64,000 nucleotides of DNA, taken from Streptomyces tsukubensis. Lineage in GTDB: Bacteria; Actinomycetota; Actinomycetes; Streptomycetales; Streptomycetaceae. Position 1 is the first letter of the stretch. Each line of letters opens with the position of its first letter. The DNA lies in contig NZ_CP020700.1 in assembly GCF_003932715.1 (NCBI RefSeq), positions 2,626,501 through 2,690,500 of the forward strand. The letters are read 5' to 3'. The position numbers and the translations under genes were made by a program. The notes beneath the pieces are model-generated. The model made no database searches and was not told the DNA's origin. It saw only the letters and a program-made list of their open reading frames with translations. Below are positions 26,415-37,979 of the stretch, in pieces.

Positions 26415-27758
26415 TCACCCGGTGCTGATCTTGACGGTCCAGGCGCCGGTGGCGGTGCGGTCCGTCACTTCGATCCGGATCCGTTCGCCGGACCCCCCGG
26501 CGAGAGTGAACGTTTCTCCGACGCCCAGCGGCGCATCCGCCAGCTTCGGGAAGACCGAGCGGTCCCAGCAGGCTTCCGTCTCCGGATGGGTGTCGATCAC
26601 CTCGACCGGGCCGCCGCCGGAGACGGTGTCGGCGCGGACCCGGTAGAGGAGGACGCCTTCGGTACAGGTGGTCCGGTCGTTGCCGGCGGCGCCGCGCGCC
26701 TCGACGGCCAGCGCCGTGCCGGGGCCGGTGCGGACGACGGCGAGCCGGGTGCCGAGCGCCCCGCCGGGGGCGGGTGCCGCGCCGACCGGCTCCAGGGTGA
26801 TCAGCTCGGGGCGGGTGATGCAGCGCACGTCCTTGGTGTCCAGCCAGCCCAGTTTCCACTTGTGCCAGGCAAACAGGTCCGGGGCGAGTCCGAACTGGCT
26901 CCCCATGACGTCCCAGTCACCGACGTAGGTGTCCCAGTCGCCCTTGCCGTCGACGGGCCGCTGGTAGAGGTCGGGCAGGTCGAAGACGTGTCCGGTCTCG
27001 TGGGCCAGGACGTTCCGGTCCGGCGGATGCTGTTCGAAGACCGTGACGACGCGCCGCAGAGCGGTGCCGTCGTACGTCATGGGGCCGGCGAAGTTGACGA
27101 CCTTGGTGGCGTCGGAGTCCACGCCGGGCGCGTCGGGGTCCGCGACCAGATAGACGATGTCGTAGCGGGAGAAGTCGACGGTGCGGTCTGCCGTGCCGAG
27201 GGCGTCCCGGAGGAAGGCCCGCCGCTGCCCGGCGTCCCAGTCGCGCTGTATTCCGTAGGCGGTGGACGCCTTCGGCATCCGTACCCACTCGCGCTGCGGA
27301 TCGGCCCGGAGGGTGAACCGGCCGTAGGAGGCGCGCTCGAAGAAGGCGCTGGTGGCGGGGAAATGGTCGGCGGTCAGCTGCGCCGGTGTGGTGCGCGGGG
27401 CCGAGTCGGGGAAGGAGAGGAACACCATGACGGCGTCGAGGCTCCGGACGGGCCGGGGATAGGCGGTGTTCCAGGTGTCGAGCCCCAGGGAGTGGTGCGC
27501 GGGCGTGCGGGCCAGCGCACAGGAGGCGGAAGAGGTCTTGGCCACGGCCGGTCCCGCGACCAGCGAGGTCGCCGCGAGTGCCAGCAGGGAGGTCAGGGCG
27601 GCGGCCGCGCTGCGGGTCCGGCTGCGCTCGCCGCCCGTACCACCGGCCCCTCCGGTCCCCCGGCCACCGCTGCCCCCGGCTCCGGCGCCGTCCGATCCGC
27701 ACAGACGCCCGCCTTCCACACTCCCGGGTGGACCCGTGGGTGACTGCTGACGCTCCAC
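26415..27758 (-). CDS. Secreted M6-like metalloprotease
   Basis: 447 residues from GTG 27758, chosen for GGAGG five bases upstream. After a Gly/Ser-rich N terminus (1-45), a hydrophobic signal segment (AALTSLLALAATSLVAGPAVA) indicates export. The catalytic domain (~80-330) carries the zinc motif LAHETGHVFDLPDLY (HExxH), followed by GDWDVMGSQFG, the pattern of M6/immune-inhibitor-A-type proteases. A C-terminal beta-rich domain (~350-447) ends TATGAWTVKI. Two Cys pairs could form disulfides. The substrate is unknown. Confidence 0.88.
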   Translation of the reverse strand: MERQQSPTGPPGSVEGGRLCGSDGAGAGGSGGRGTGGAGGTGGERSRTRSAAAALTSLLALAATSLVAGPAVAKTSSASCALARTPAHHSLGLDTWNTAYPRPVRSLDAVMVFLSFPDSAPRTTPAQLTADHFPATSAFFERASYGRFTLRADPQREWVRMPKASTAYGIQRDWDAGQRRAFLRDALGTADRTVDFSRYDIVYLVADPDAPGVDSDATKVVNFAGPMTYDGTALRRVVTVFEQHPPDRNVLAHETGHVFDLPDLYQRPVDGKGDWDTYVGDWDVMGSQFGLAPDLFAWHKWKLGWLDTKDVRCITRPELITLEPVGAAPAPGGALGTRLAVVRTGPGTALAVEARGAAGNDRTTCTEGVLLYRVRADTVSGGGPVEVIDTHPETEACWDRSVFPKLADAPLGVGETFTLAGGSGERIRIEVTDRTATGAWTVKISTG

Positions 27759-28284
27759 GTCGACCTCCGGCTGCGGAATGGCTGCGGAATGAGGGACACC
27801 TCCACCACCTTGTGGTGGTTTCTCGGCATACGACCACTTCCGATGCCCCACTCGGGTGACCGCTCCGACACCGGGCCGACACCGAGCTGAGACCGGCGGA
27901 CGACAGGCGCTACCGGAGACAACATCCGGATCGGCAGTTCCGGTCAGTGATGGATCAGACCAGGGATACGAGACGAAATGCTTCGGACAGAGGTGCGCAG
28001 AAACGATCTGGCAGAGGCTGTCGGAACACCGCGCCACGGCGGTGAAGGTGGAACGGCCGACAGGGCAGCCTCTATGATCGGCACACTTTCCCTGGTCCGT
28101 TTCCTCAACGTTCCTGAGCTTTCCTCAACTTTCCACATCTATACCTTGGTTTCCCTGCTTTAGGTTGTTTTTGGATCTCTCCCGATCGTTCCCCGGCATG
28201 TCTCTTCCGCCGCGGCCGGTCGACGACTCGTCTGACGCATTCCGACCACATCCACGACACAACTGCACTGCGGGAGTGAAAGCG
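27759..28284. promoter_or_regulatory. Divergent control region between protease and cdgA-like gene
   Basis: 526 bp without a gene. Near the protease start, CCACCACCTTGTGGTGG (about 27804-27820) is a palindrome that could be its operator. Near the other gene, a less G/C-rich stretch 28095-28165 holds TTTCCTCAAC at 28100 and again at 28120, with GTTCCTGAGC between: three 10-bp units in register. No sure BldD site was found. Confidence 0.5.
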
Positions 28285-30054
28285 GTGAGCGGAACCCCCG
28301 AAGGAACAGGGTCCGGGCGGGACTATCGGGCCGCGTTCGACGCGGCACACCTCCCCATGGCCGTCGTCGGCGCCGACGGCCTCGTCACCGGGGCGAACCC
28401 GGCCTTCGCCGGGCTCTTCGGCGGGGACACGACGGGTCGCAGCGCCGAGGAGCTCACGGGACTGGCGGCCGACCACGACGACCGGAAGACGTACCGGGAC
28501 GTGCTGCGCGGCCGGCGTCCCCGGCTCTGCTGCACCCGCCGGGTCAAACGCGCCGACGGCGGCACGCTGTGGGCGGAGATCACCCTCACCCCGCTGACCG
28601 GCCCCGGCGAGAACGGCCGGGGCGGCGGGAAGGGCGGCGGCGGGCGCGGTGCGCTGCTGTGCGTCACGGACATCGGCGAGCGGCGGGAGCTGCGCGCCCG
28701 GCTGCGGCATCTGGAGATGCACGACGCGGTCACCAAACTGCCGAACAGGACGCTGTTCTTCGAACGGCTCACGGCCGCGCTGGAGTCCGCCGCGTACGAG
28801 CGGGGCGCCACCGGCCGGATCGGGCTCTGCTATCTCGACCTGGACGGCTTCAAGGCGGTCAACGACACGCTCGGACACCGGATCGGCGACAAGCTGCTGA
28901 CCGCTGTCGCGGCGCGGCTCGCCGAATGCGCCGAGAGCGTGGGCGCGTCCCGGGGCGGCGGCCATCTGGTGGCCCGGCTGGGAGGCGACGAATTCGCCGT
29001 ACTCGTCGAGGAGTCCACGGGTACGGAGCAGCTCTCCGATCTCGCCAGATCGGTGCTGGCGGCCCTGCAGCGGCCGTTCGACCTCGACGGGCAGCGGCTG
29101 TCGGTTTCGGCGTCGATCGGGGTGGTGGAGCGGGCGGCGGCCGGAACCTCGGCGACGGGTCTGATGCAGGCCGCGGACACCACCCTGTACTGGGCCAAGG
29201 AGGACGGCAAGGCCCGCTGGACGCTGTTCGACCCGGAGCGCAACGCCCACCGGATGACCCGGCAGGCGCTCTCCTCGTCGCTGCGCCCGGCGCTGGAGCG
29301 GGGCGAGTTCGCGCTGGAGTACCAGCCGCTGGTGGGGCTGGCGGACGGGGTGACGCACGGGGTGGAGGCGCTGGTGCGCTGGCATCATCCGCGGTTCGGG
29401 ACACTGGCGCCGAATCGGTTCGTCGGAATTGCCGAGGAGGACGGTTCGATCGTCCAGCTGGGCCGCTGGGTGCTGCGGACGGCCTGTCGTCAGGCCCGGC
29501 GCTGGCAGCTCGACCACCCGGGGAGCCGGCCGCTGTTCGTGAGCGTCAATGTCGCCGTACGGCAGGTGTGGGACTCGGATCTGGTGGCGGATGTGGCCCG
29601 GACGCTGGAGGAGACCGGACTGCCGCCGCATCTGCTCCAGCTGGAGCTGACCGAATCGGCGGTGATGGGTTCGGCGGGGCGGCCGCTGCAGGCGCTCCAG
29701 GCCCTGAGCGATATGGGCGTGCGGATCGCGATCGACGATTTCGGTACGGGCTATTCGAATCTGGCCTATCTGAGCCGGCTGCCGGTCTCGGCGCTCAAGC
29801 TGGACGGCTCGTTCGTCCGCGGTTTCCAGGACGAGGCGCATCCGAACCCGGCCGACGAGACGATCGTGGAGGCGCTGGTGCAGCTGGCGCACCGGCTGGG
29901 GCTGACCGTGACGGCGGAGTGCGTGGAGACCGCCGGGCAGGCGGCGCGGCTGCGGCGCATCGGCTGCGACAGCGGACAGGGCTGGCTCTACTCGCGGGCG
30001 GTGCCGCCGGACCGGATCGCGGAGCTGGTGGGCCTCACCGCGCTCCCGGCCTGA
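28285..30054 (+). CDS. cdgA: PAS-GGDEF-EAL c-di-GMP turnover protein, CdgA type
   Basis: 589 residues from GTG 28285 (GGGAG eight bases upstream; GTG 28276 is also possible). A PAS domain (~12-135; YRAAFDAAHLPMAVVG) precedes a GGDEF domain with intact RLGGDEFAVLV and an EAL domain with EALVRWHHP, SVNVAVRQ, LELTES, DDFGTGYSNL, KLDGSF, AECVET and GQGW. All metal-binding and catalytic residues of both families look present, so it could make and degrade c-di-GMP. No RxxD inhibitory site is seen five residues before GGDEF. Domain order and neighbourhood fit CdgA of S. coelicolor, a developmental protein. Confidence 0.9.
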   Translation: MSGTPEGTGSGRDYRAAFDAAHLPMAVVGADGLVTGANPAFAGLFGGDTTGRSAEELTGLAADHDDRKTYRDVLRGRRPRLCCTRRVKRADGGTLWAEITLTPLTGPGENGRGGGKGGGGRGALLCVTDIGERRELRARLRHLEMHDAVTKLPNRTLFFERLTAALESAAYERGATGRIGLCYLDLDGFKAVNDTLGHRIGDKLLTAVAARLAECAESVGASRGGGHLVARLGGDEFAVLVEESTGTEQLSDLARSVLAALQRPFDLDGQRLSVSASIGVVERAAAGTSATGLMQAADTTLYWAKEDGKARWTLFDPERNAHRMTRQALSSSLRPALERGEFALEYQPLVGLADGVTHGVEALVRWHHPRFGTLAPNRFVGIAEEDGSIVQLGRWVLRTACRQARRWQLDHPGSRPLFVSVNVAVRQVWDSDLVADVARTLEETGLPPHLLQLELTESAVMGSAGRPLQALQALSDMGVRIAIDDFGTGYSNLAYLSRLPVSALKLDGSFVRGFQDEAHPNPADETIVEALVQLAHRLGLTVTAECVETAGQAARLRRIGCDSGQGWLYSRAVPPDRIAELVGLTALPA

Positions 30055-30069
30055 CGGCGCGCGCCCGGC

Positions 30070-30120
30070 GCACGACCGCAGGTCCCGCACGACCGCAGGC
30101 CCCGCACGACCACAGCCCCG
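30070..30120. repeat. 17-bp tandem repeat, three units
   Basis: Units begin GCACGACCGCAGGTCCC (30070), GCACGACCGCAGGCCCC (30087) and GCACGACCACAGCCCC (30104). They lie between the cdgA stop and its terminator. Confidence 0.85.
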
Positions 30121-30139
30121 CAGGCCCGCAGAAATGGGT

Positions 30140-30180
30140 ACCGCCCCCGCCCGGGATGAACATCCGGGCGGGGGCGGTGT
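30140..30180. terminator. Bidirectional terminator between cdgA and chitinase genes
   Basis: ACCGCCCCCGCCCGG (30140-30154) pairs with CCGGGCGGGGGCGGT around a GATGAACAT loop whose ends also pair. The two flanking genes are convergent. Confidence 0.8.
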
Positions 30181-30311
30181 TGTGGGGGGAATACGGTGGT
30201 TCTGTTCTCCGGTACCGGTGGTGCGGTCAGTACGGGTGGTACCGGATGGTGCTCAGGGGCCGGATGGTGCTGTGGGGGACGGCCCCTGGTTCCGCGGCTT
30301 TCCGGCCGGGG

Positions 30312-31970
<1,659 letters not shown>

Positions 31971-32067
31971 GTAATGCCTCCGAAGTGGGGGGAACGGGGG
32001 GTGCGGGCCCGCCGGTCGGCGTTGGGCGGGCCGGAGAAAGAAATAGCGATTCGGCCAGCCATCAGTC

Positions 32068-32083
32068 AATGGTCTCGACCAAC
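32068..32083. promoter_or_regulatory. DasR-like operator 1 of the chitinase gene
   Basis: AATGGTCTCGACCAAC: the core TGGTCTCGACCA matches 11 of 12 positions of TGGTCTAGACCA. It lies 98 bp upstream of the start. Confidence 0.75.
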
Positions 32084-32096
32084 CTCCCAACAAAAA

Positions 32097-32108
32097 GGGA
32101 CTAGACCA
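32097..32108. promoter_or_regulatory. DasR-like operator 2 of the chitinase gene
   Basis: GGGACTAGACCA matches 10 of 12 positions of the DasR core and lies 27 bp from operator 1. Paired direct repeats of this type are a known feature of Streptomyces chitinase promoters. Confidence 0.65.
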
Positions 32109-32124
32109 ATTTCAAGGGAAAAGC

Positions 32125-32181
32125 CCTCGTCAGAGCGGTGCGCCGAAGAAGATGAACGCCTTCTCACCGTGACTGACGAGG
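32125..32181. other. Long hairpin-forming element
   Basis: CCTCGTCAG (32125-32133) pairs with CTGACGAGG (32173-32181); inside it CGGTG pairs with CACCG and AGAAG with CTTCT. The three stems are stacked with small bulges over 57 nt. It lies between the chitinase promoter and the 3' end of the flavin monooxygenase gene, with no T-tract. Confidence 0.5.
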
Positions 32182-32363
32182 ACTTTAAGCGCGAGATAAG
32201 GGGAATTTAAGGGCCAGATGATACGGACCATTCGGACAGTTCAGGGATGAACCACCGGAAAGAAATCACGGCGCCGCACGAGCCCCCTCCGGGCCTCCCG
32301 GCCCCGGCCGGGACCCCGTCAACGGCCGTGCCGGGGGCACTGGTTCGCCCGGATCTCTCGGTT

Positions 32364-33518
32364 TCAGCCTCCGGTGCGCGGCAATCCGTAGGCGTCCGCG
32401 ACGAGTTCGTACGAGCGGAGCCGCGCCGCGCCGCTGTGCACGTTCGACGTCAGCATCAGCTCGTCCGCGCCGGTCCGCTTCACCAGTTCGTCGAGCCCGG
32501 TCCGTACGGCATCGGGCGTGCCGTGGACGATCGTCGACAGCCAGCCGTCCGCGAACTCCCGTTCCAGCGGGGTGAAGGCATACGCCTCCGCCTCCTCCGG
32601 CGTCGGGATCAGCCCGGGCCGCCCGGAGCGCAGCCGCAGCATCGACAGGGCGCCCGTCAGCACCTGGCGGCGGGCCTCGCGCTCGTCGTCGGCGGCGAGC
32701 GCGGCCACTCCGATGAGGGCGTACGGGGCAGCCAGCGCTGCCGACGGGCGGAACGCGTCCCGGTACAGCTCCAGCGCCGGGACCGTGTTCCGGGCCGAGA
32801 AGTGGTGGGCGAAGGCGAAGGGCAGCCCGAGCGCGCCCGCGAGCCGGGCGCTGAAGCCGGAGGAGCCCAGCAGCCAGACCGGAGGCCGGGAGACCGGGCC
32901 CTGGACCGGTCCGGGCACGGCGTGGATCCGGGCGTACGGATGCCCGTCGGGGAAGTCGTCGTCGAGGAACCGGGTCAACTCGGCGACCTGCTGCGGAAAG
33001 TCCTCGGCGCCCTCTCCGGCGCGCGCCGTGCGGCGCAGCGCCGCGGCCGTCGCGCCGTCGGTCCCGGGGGCGCGGCCGAGCCCGAGGTCGATCCGGCCGG
33101 GCGCCAGCGCCTCCAGCGTGCCGAACTGCTCGGCGATCACCAGCGGGGCGTGGTTGGGCAGCATCACTCCGCCGGAGCCGAGCCGGATCCGGTCGGTGCG
33201 GGCGGCGAGATGGGCGAGGATCACGGCCGGGGCGGAGGAGGCGACTCCGGGCATGGAGTGGTGTTCGGCGACCCAGTGGCGGTGGTAGCCGCGGTCCTCG
33301 GCGAGCCGGGCCAGGGCGACGCTGGTCCGCAGGGCGTCGGTCGCGGTCCTGCCCTCCCCCACGGTGACCAGGTCGAGCACGGAGAGCGGTACGGACGCGG
33401 TGCCGTGCGCCGTACCCCGGACGGGATCGCCGCGCAGACCGTCCCGCACTCCCCCGACTCCCCCGACTCCGCCGACTTCCCCGGCTCCCCCGGCGTCTTC
33501 TTCCCTCGCGTCGTTCAC
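32364..33518 (-). CDS. LLM-class flavin-dependent oxidoreductase
   Basis: 384 residues from GTG 33518 (GGAGGG upstream). After a low-complexity N terminus with a GGV repeat (1-42), the luciferase-like TIM barrel starts [14 protein letters not shown]. It contains [11 protein letters not shown] (~80), [26 protein letters not shown] and [11 protein letters not shown], the marks of the bacterial luciferase-like monooxygenase family that uses FMNH2 or F420. The substrate is unknown. The 3' end faces the chitinase promoter and the 5' end is divergent from ehuB. Confidence 0.9.
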   Translation of the reverse strand: MNDAREEDAGGAGEVGGVGGVGGVRDGLRGDPVRGTAHGTASVPLSVLDLVTVGEGRTATDALRTSVALARLAEDRGYHRHWVAEHHSMPGVASSAPAVILAHLAARTDRIRLGSGGVMLPNHAPLVIAEQFGTLEALAPGRIDLGLGRAPGTDGATAAALRRTARAGEGAEDFPQQVAELTRFLDDDFPDGHPYARIHAVPGPVQGPVSRPPVWLLGSSGFSARLAGALGLPFAFAHHFSARNTVPALELYRDAFRPSAALAAPYALIGVAALAADDEREARRQVLTGALSMLRLRSGRPGLIPTPEEAEAYAFTPLEREFADGWLSTIVHGTPDAVRTGLDELVKRTGADELMLTSNVHSGAARLRSYELVADAYGLPRTGG

Positions 33519-33738
33519 CGGCTCTCAGCCCTCCGTGCTCGGCCCCCGCAAGCTCTCGCAGACAAACAACAGGAGGTTCACTCCGGTTGTTCCCGGGACG
33601 GGGCAGCCAGCTCCTGGCACATCTCCCGGAACACCTCCCGGACCGCAACCGGGCCGCATACCTGACTGCGGTCCGGGTAGCCGCGCGGGCATGGCCCGAC
33701 GACATGCTCACGAGCCCCACCCGCCACCCAAGTCATCC

Positions 33739-34676
33739 ATGAACCACGAGCCACGGCAACCCCGCAGACCGGAAAGATCGGAGCCGTCCGCGGCACACGG
33801 CCCGCACATCGGCCGCCGCTCCCTGCTCGCCGGGGCTGCCGCCCTGGGCACCCTGGCCGCCGCGGGCGCGACCAGCGGCTGCAGCCGAGTGGCCACCGCG
33901 GACGCCGGGGACGGCGGGCGGCTCCTGGAGCAGTTGCGGGCGAAGGGGACCGTACGGCTGGGGCTGGCCGGTGAGCAGCCGTTCGGCTACATCGGCCGGG
34001 ACGGCGAGATGACCGGCTCCTCGCCGGTGATCGCCCGGCGGATCTTCCGGGAGCTGGGGGTGGCGGAGGTACAGCCCTTCCCCACCGAGTTCGGCTCACT
34101 GATCACCGGGCTCAACGCACTCCAGTTCGACATCGTCGGCGCCGGGATGTTCATCACCCCCGCCCGCTGCGAGCAGGTCGTCTTCTCCGACCCCGAGTAC
34201 CGGATGCTCAGCGGCTTCCTGGTGCCGAAGGGCAATCCCAAGAAGCTGCGCAGCTTCGCGGACGTGGCAGAGACCGGGGCCAGGCTGGCGACCGGGGTCG
34301 GCTATGCGGAGATCGACTACGCCCGGGAGGCCGGGGTGAAGGACGTCGTGACCCTGCCCGACCAGCTGGCCGGGCTGCTCGCGGTCGAACAGGGCCGGGC
34401 CGACGTCTTCGCCGGTACCGCCGTCGCCGTACGGAACGTCGCCGAAGGCAGCTCACGGGCCGAGGCGACGCCCGAGGTCACCCCGTATCTGGACGGGAAA
34501 CCGGTGATCGACGTCGGCGGTTTCGCCTTCCGCTCCCCCGAGACCCGGCTGCGGGACGCCTTCAACCGGGAGCTGCACAAGCTGAAGCGGAGCGGGGAGC
34601 TGCTGGAGCTGATGAGGCCCTTCGGCTTCCGCGAGGCACAGATGACGAACGTCAGGGCCCGGGAGAGGTGTACGGG

Positions 34677-34680
<4 letters not shown>
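33739..34680 (+). CDS. ehuB: ABC importer substrate-binding lipoprotein, EhuB type
   Basis: 313 residues from ATG 33739; a start at 33691 is also possible and neither has a good ribosome-binding site. A twin-arginine motif (GRRSLLAG) with lipobox ATSGC suggests a Tat-exported lipoprotein. The solute-binding protein family 3 fold is clear: VRLGLAGEQPFGYI, LNALQFDIVGAGMFITPARC and RLATGVGYAEIDYA. The pattern is that of ectoine/hydroxyectoine-binding EhuB in streptomycetes as I recall it. The stop overlaps the next start (ATGA), opening a coupled four-gene operon. Confidence 0.85.
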
Positions 34681-35470
<790 letters not shown>

Positions 35471-35471
<1 letters not shown>

Positions 35472-36121
35472 TGCGCTGGGACTGGAACGCGGTCGGGGAC
35501 TTCATGCCCCGCTTCTGGGACGGGCTGCTGGTCACCCTCCAGGCGCTGGTGCTGGGCGCGCTGCTCGCCTTCGCGCTGGGGCTGGTGTGGGCGCTGGCGC
35601 TGCGCTCCCCGTACCGCGCGGTGCGCTGGCCGGTGGCGGCGGCGACGGAGTTCGTCCGCAACACCCCGCTGCTGGTGCAGCTGTTCTTCCTGTACTACGT
35701 GCTGCCGGAGTGGGGGCTCACGCTCTCCGCGATGGCCACCGGGGTGATCGGCCTCGGGCTGCACTACTCGACGTACACCGCCGAGGTCTACCGCGCCGGG
35801 ATCGACGGGGTGCCCGCGGGCCAGTGGGAGGCGGCCACCGCGCTCAGTCTGCCGCGGGTGCTGACCTGGCGTTCGGTGATCCTGCCGCAGGCGGTGCGGC
35901 GGGTGGTGCCCGCACTCGGGAACTACGTCATCGCCATGCTGAAGGACACTCCGATGATCTTTGTGATCGGGGTGATGGACATGCTCGGCCAGGCCCGCCA
36001 GTTCGCCGCCGAGACGTTTCTGACCGTGGAGGCCTTCACGGTCGTCGGCATCGCCTTCATCGCCCTGTCCTTCCCGGCTTCCCTTCTTCTGCGAGCACTG
36101 GAGCGTCGCCTTGTCCGCTGA
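35471..36121 (+). CDS. ehuD: ABC importer permease, EhuD type
   Basis: 216 residues; TGATG overlap with ehuC and AGGAGG about 10 bases upstream. It has five hydrophobic segments, the HisMQ start ATEFVRNTPLLVQLFF and the coupling loop VYRAGIDGVPAGQWEAATAL. It pairs with EhuC to import a zwitterionic or amino-acid-like solute, probably ectoine. The gene end overlaps the ehuA start by 11 nt. Confidence 0.9.
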
Positions 36122-36977
36122 CCGACTGCTGAACACGCCCCCCGAGCCCGTCGGATCCCCGGAGTCCGCCGGGGATCCGACACCCACCGAGCCCACCGGG
36201 TCCGCTGCCGCCGGGGCGGGGAGGTCCGGAGCGGCCGCCGTCCCCGATCTGATCCGGTTCGACAAGGTCACCAAGCGTTTCGGGGGGCGTACGGTCCTCG
36301 ACTCCCTCGACTTCTCGGTCCACACGGGCAAACACGTCACCCTCATCGGCCCGTCGGGCTCCGGCAAGACCACGATCCTGCGGCTGCTGATGACCCTGGT
36401 GAAACCCGACGAGGGCACCATCACCGTCGGCGGCGAACGGCTCTGGCCGGCCGGGGAGAAGGAGGTCCGGGAGGTCCGCCGGAACATCGGCATGGTGTTC
36501 CAGCAGTTCAACCTCTTCCCGCATATGAAGGTGCTCCGCAACGTCACCGAGGCGCCGGTCCATGTGCTGGGGCTCTCCCGCGACGAGGCGGAGGAGCGCG
36601 GCCGGGAACTGCTGGACCTGGTGGGGCTCGGCGCGTACACGGACAGCTTCCCCGGTCGGCTGTCGGGCGGCCAGCAGCAGCGGGTGGCGATCGCCCGGGC
36701 GCTGGCGATGCGGCCGAAGGTGCTGCTGCTGGACGAGGTCACGTCGGCACTGGACCCGGAACTGGTGGCCGGAATGCTGGACCTGCTGCGGGACATCGCA
36801 CGGAGTACGGACGTCACGATGGTCTGCGTCACCCATGAGATGGGCTTCGCCAAGGACGTCTCGGACTGCGTGATGATGTTCGACGAGGGGCGGGTGCTGG
36901 AGTACGGGCCGCCGGAGAAGATCTTCTCGGCCCCGGAGCACGAACGGACGAAGGAGTTCCTGAGCGCGGTCCTCTGA
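36111..36977 (+). CDS. ehuA: ABC importer ATPase, EhuA type
   Basis: 288 residues from TTG 36111, supported by GGAG seven bases upstream and by overlap with ehuD. The N-terminal 45 residues are Pro/Gly-rich and carry a perfect inverted repeat at the DNA level. The ATPase core has Walker A GPSGSGKTT, Q-loop FQQFNLFPH, signature LSGGQQQRVAIA, Walker B VLLLDEVTSAL and H-loop CVTHEMGFA, typical of polar-amino-acid importers. A hairpin terminator follows 20 bp after the stop. Confidence 0.9.
   Translation: MSADRLLNTPPEPVGSPESAGDPTPTEPTGSAAAGAGRSGAAAVPDLIRFDKVTKRFGGRTVLDSLDFSVHTGKHVTLIGPSGSGKTTILRLLMTLVKPDEGTITVGGERLWPAGEKEVREVRRNIGMVFQQFNLFPHMKVLRNVTEAPVHVLGLSRDEAEERGRELLDLVGLGAYTDSFPGRLSGGQQQRVAIARALAMRPKVLLLDEVTSALDPELVAGMLDLLRDIARSTDVTMVCVTHEMGFAKDVSDCVMMFDEGRVLEYGPPEKIFSAPEHERTKEFLSAVL
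36150..36181 (+). other. Perfect 13-bp inverted repeat inside the ehuA 5' coding region
   Basis: GTCGGATCCCCGG, loop AGTCCG, CCGGGGATCCGAC. It lies 39 nt after the ehuA TTG start and there is no T-tract. Confidence 0.8.
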
Positions 36978-36996
36978 ACCGCGGTCCCCTCCGGTC

Positions 36997-37025
36997 GTAC
37001 CCCCGCCCCACCCGCCCGGGGGTAC
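36997..37025 (+). terminator. Terminator of the ehu operon
   Basis: GTACCCCCG (36997-37005) and CGGGGGTAC (37017-37025), loop 11 nt. Confidence 0.7.
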
Positions 37026-37071
37026 GCCGGAACGCCCGGCCGAATCTCTCCCCTCCCCACCCCCTGGTTCA

Positions 37072-37089
37072 TGCCAATGGCATATGCCA
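37072..37089. promoter_or_regulatory. Palindromic operator candidate TGGCATATGCCA
   Basis: A perfect 12-bp palindrome TGGCATATGCCA (37078-37089) overlaps a TGCCAATGGCA palindrome (37072-37082), giving alternating TGCCA/TGGCA half-sites. It lies 129 bp upstream of the IclR-family gene and after the ehu terminator, a likely place for autoregulation. Confidence 0.5.
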
Positions 37090-37217
37090 AAGAGAAGAGC
37101 CGCAGCATACGGGGGTGACAGCACCGGGCATTCCGGCCAACAACCGTGCTTCTGAAGGTTATTGACCGCTATCGTGGTAGGGGAAGCTTGCGGTGACGAC
37201 CTGCTGAGGGGGAGACC

Positions 37218-37979
37218 GTGGCGCTCAGGCCCGAGCCGACCGTTTCATTCCAGTCGGTGCAGTACGCACTGCGTGTGCTCGAAGCCGTCTCCCGGCACAG
37301 CGGCGGGGTCTCGGACGACCAGATCGCCCGGGAGACGGGGCTGCCGACGGTCCATCTGGGGCCGATGCTCGACATGCTGCGCCGCGAGGGCTATCTGGAG
37401 CGGCTCGCCGAGGGCGGCGCCTATGCGATCGGCGACTCCCTGGTGCTGCTGGGTTCGGGCCCGGCGCAGGAGCGGGCGGTCGAGGAGAAGGTCCAGCACA
37501 GCCTGGCCGAACTGCGCGACACGGTCGGCGCCGCGGTGTACGTCAGCCGCTACATCGACGGCGAGGTGCGGGTCACCCAGTACGCGGACGGCCCGCTCAC
37601 CCCCAAGGTCAACGAGTACGTCGACTTCCGCTTCGCGGCGCACGCGAGCGCGATCGGCAAATGCCTGCTCACCCAGCTCGACCCGAACGGCCGCCGGGAA
37701 CACCTCTCCCGGCACAAGATCACCCGCTTCACCTCGCGGACGATCACCAGCGAGCAGCTGCTCTTCTCCAAGCTGGACAGCCAGCCGCCGACGGTCCCGA
37801 TGCTCGACCTCCAGGAGTACGCGGTGGGCACCGTCTGCGCCGCCGTCCCGCTGACGGCGGGCTCCGCGGTGGGCTGTCTGGCGCTCTCCATGCCGGTCGA
37901 GCACGCGCACCGGCTCCGCGCCGCGGCCGACGCGCTGAACCGCAACGCGGCGCCGATGGTCCTGTCGCTCGCGCTCTGA
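37218..37979 (+). CDS. IclR-family transcriptional regulator
   Basis: 253 residues from GTG 37218 (GAGGGGGAG upstream). The N-terminal winged helix (~10-70; QYALRVLEAVSRHSGGVSDD, ARETGLPTVHLGPMLDMLRR) is followed by the IclR effector-binding domain (~85-250; FRFAAHASAIGKCLLTQ, GTVCAAVPL). In S. coelicolor a regulator of this family also follows an ABC operon at this place, from memory. It may control the ehu genes or its own promoter through the palindrome upstream (inference). Confidence 0.9.
   Translation: MALRPEPTVSFQSVQYALRVLEAVSRHSGGVSDDQIARETGLPTVHLGPMLDMLRREGYLERLAEGGAYAIGDSLVLLGSGPAQERAVEEKVQHSLAELRDTVGAAVYVSRYIDGEVRVTQYADGPLTPKVNEYVDFRFAAHASAIGKCLLTQLDPNGRREHLSRHKITRFTSRTITSEQLLFSKLDSQPPTVPMLDLQEYAVGTVCAAVPLTAGSAVGCLALSMPVEHAHRLRAAADALNRNAAPMVLSLAL

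Larger units (their letters stand above)
31971..32363. other. Chitinase promoter region and following spacer
   Basis: 393 bp. It holds the DasR-like sites (32068-32108), then the folded element at 32125-32181 and an A/T-richer stretch to about 32275. No gene is supported; the short frame at 32247 lacks a ribosome-binding site. Confidence 0.5.

Noticed and set aside
27900..28284. BldD operator upstream of the cdgA-type gene
   Set aside because: Expected from S. coelicolor, but no sequence close to the BldD palindrome was found in the leader.
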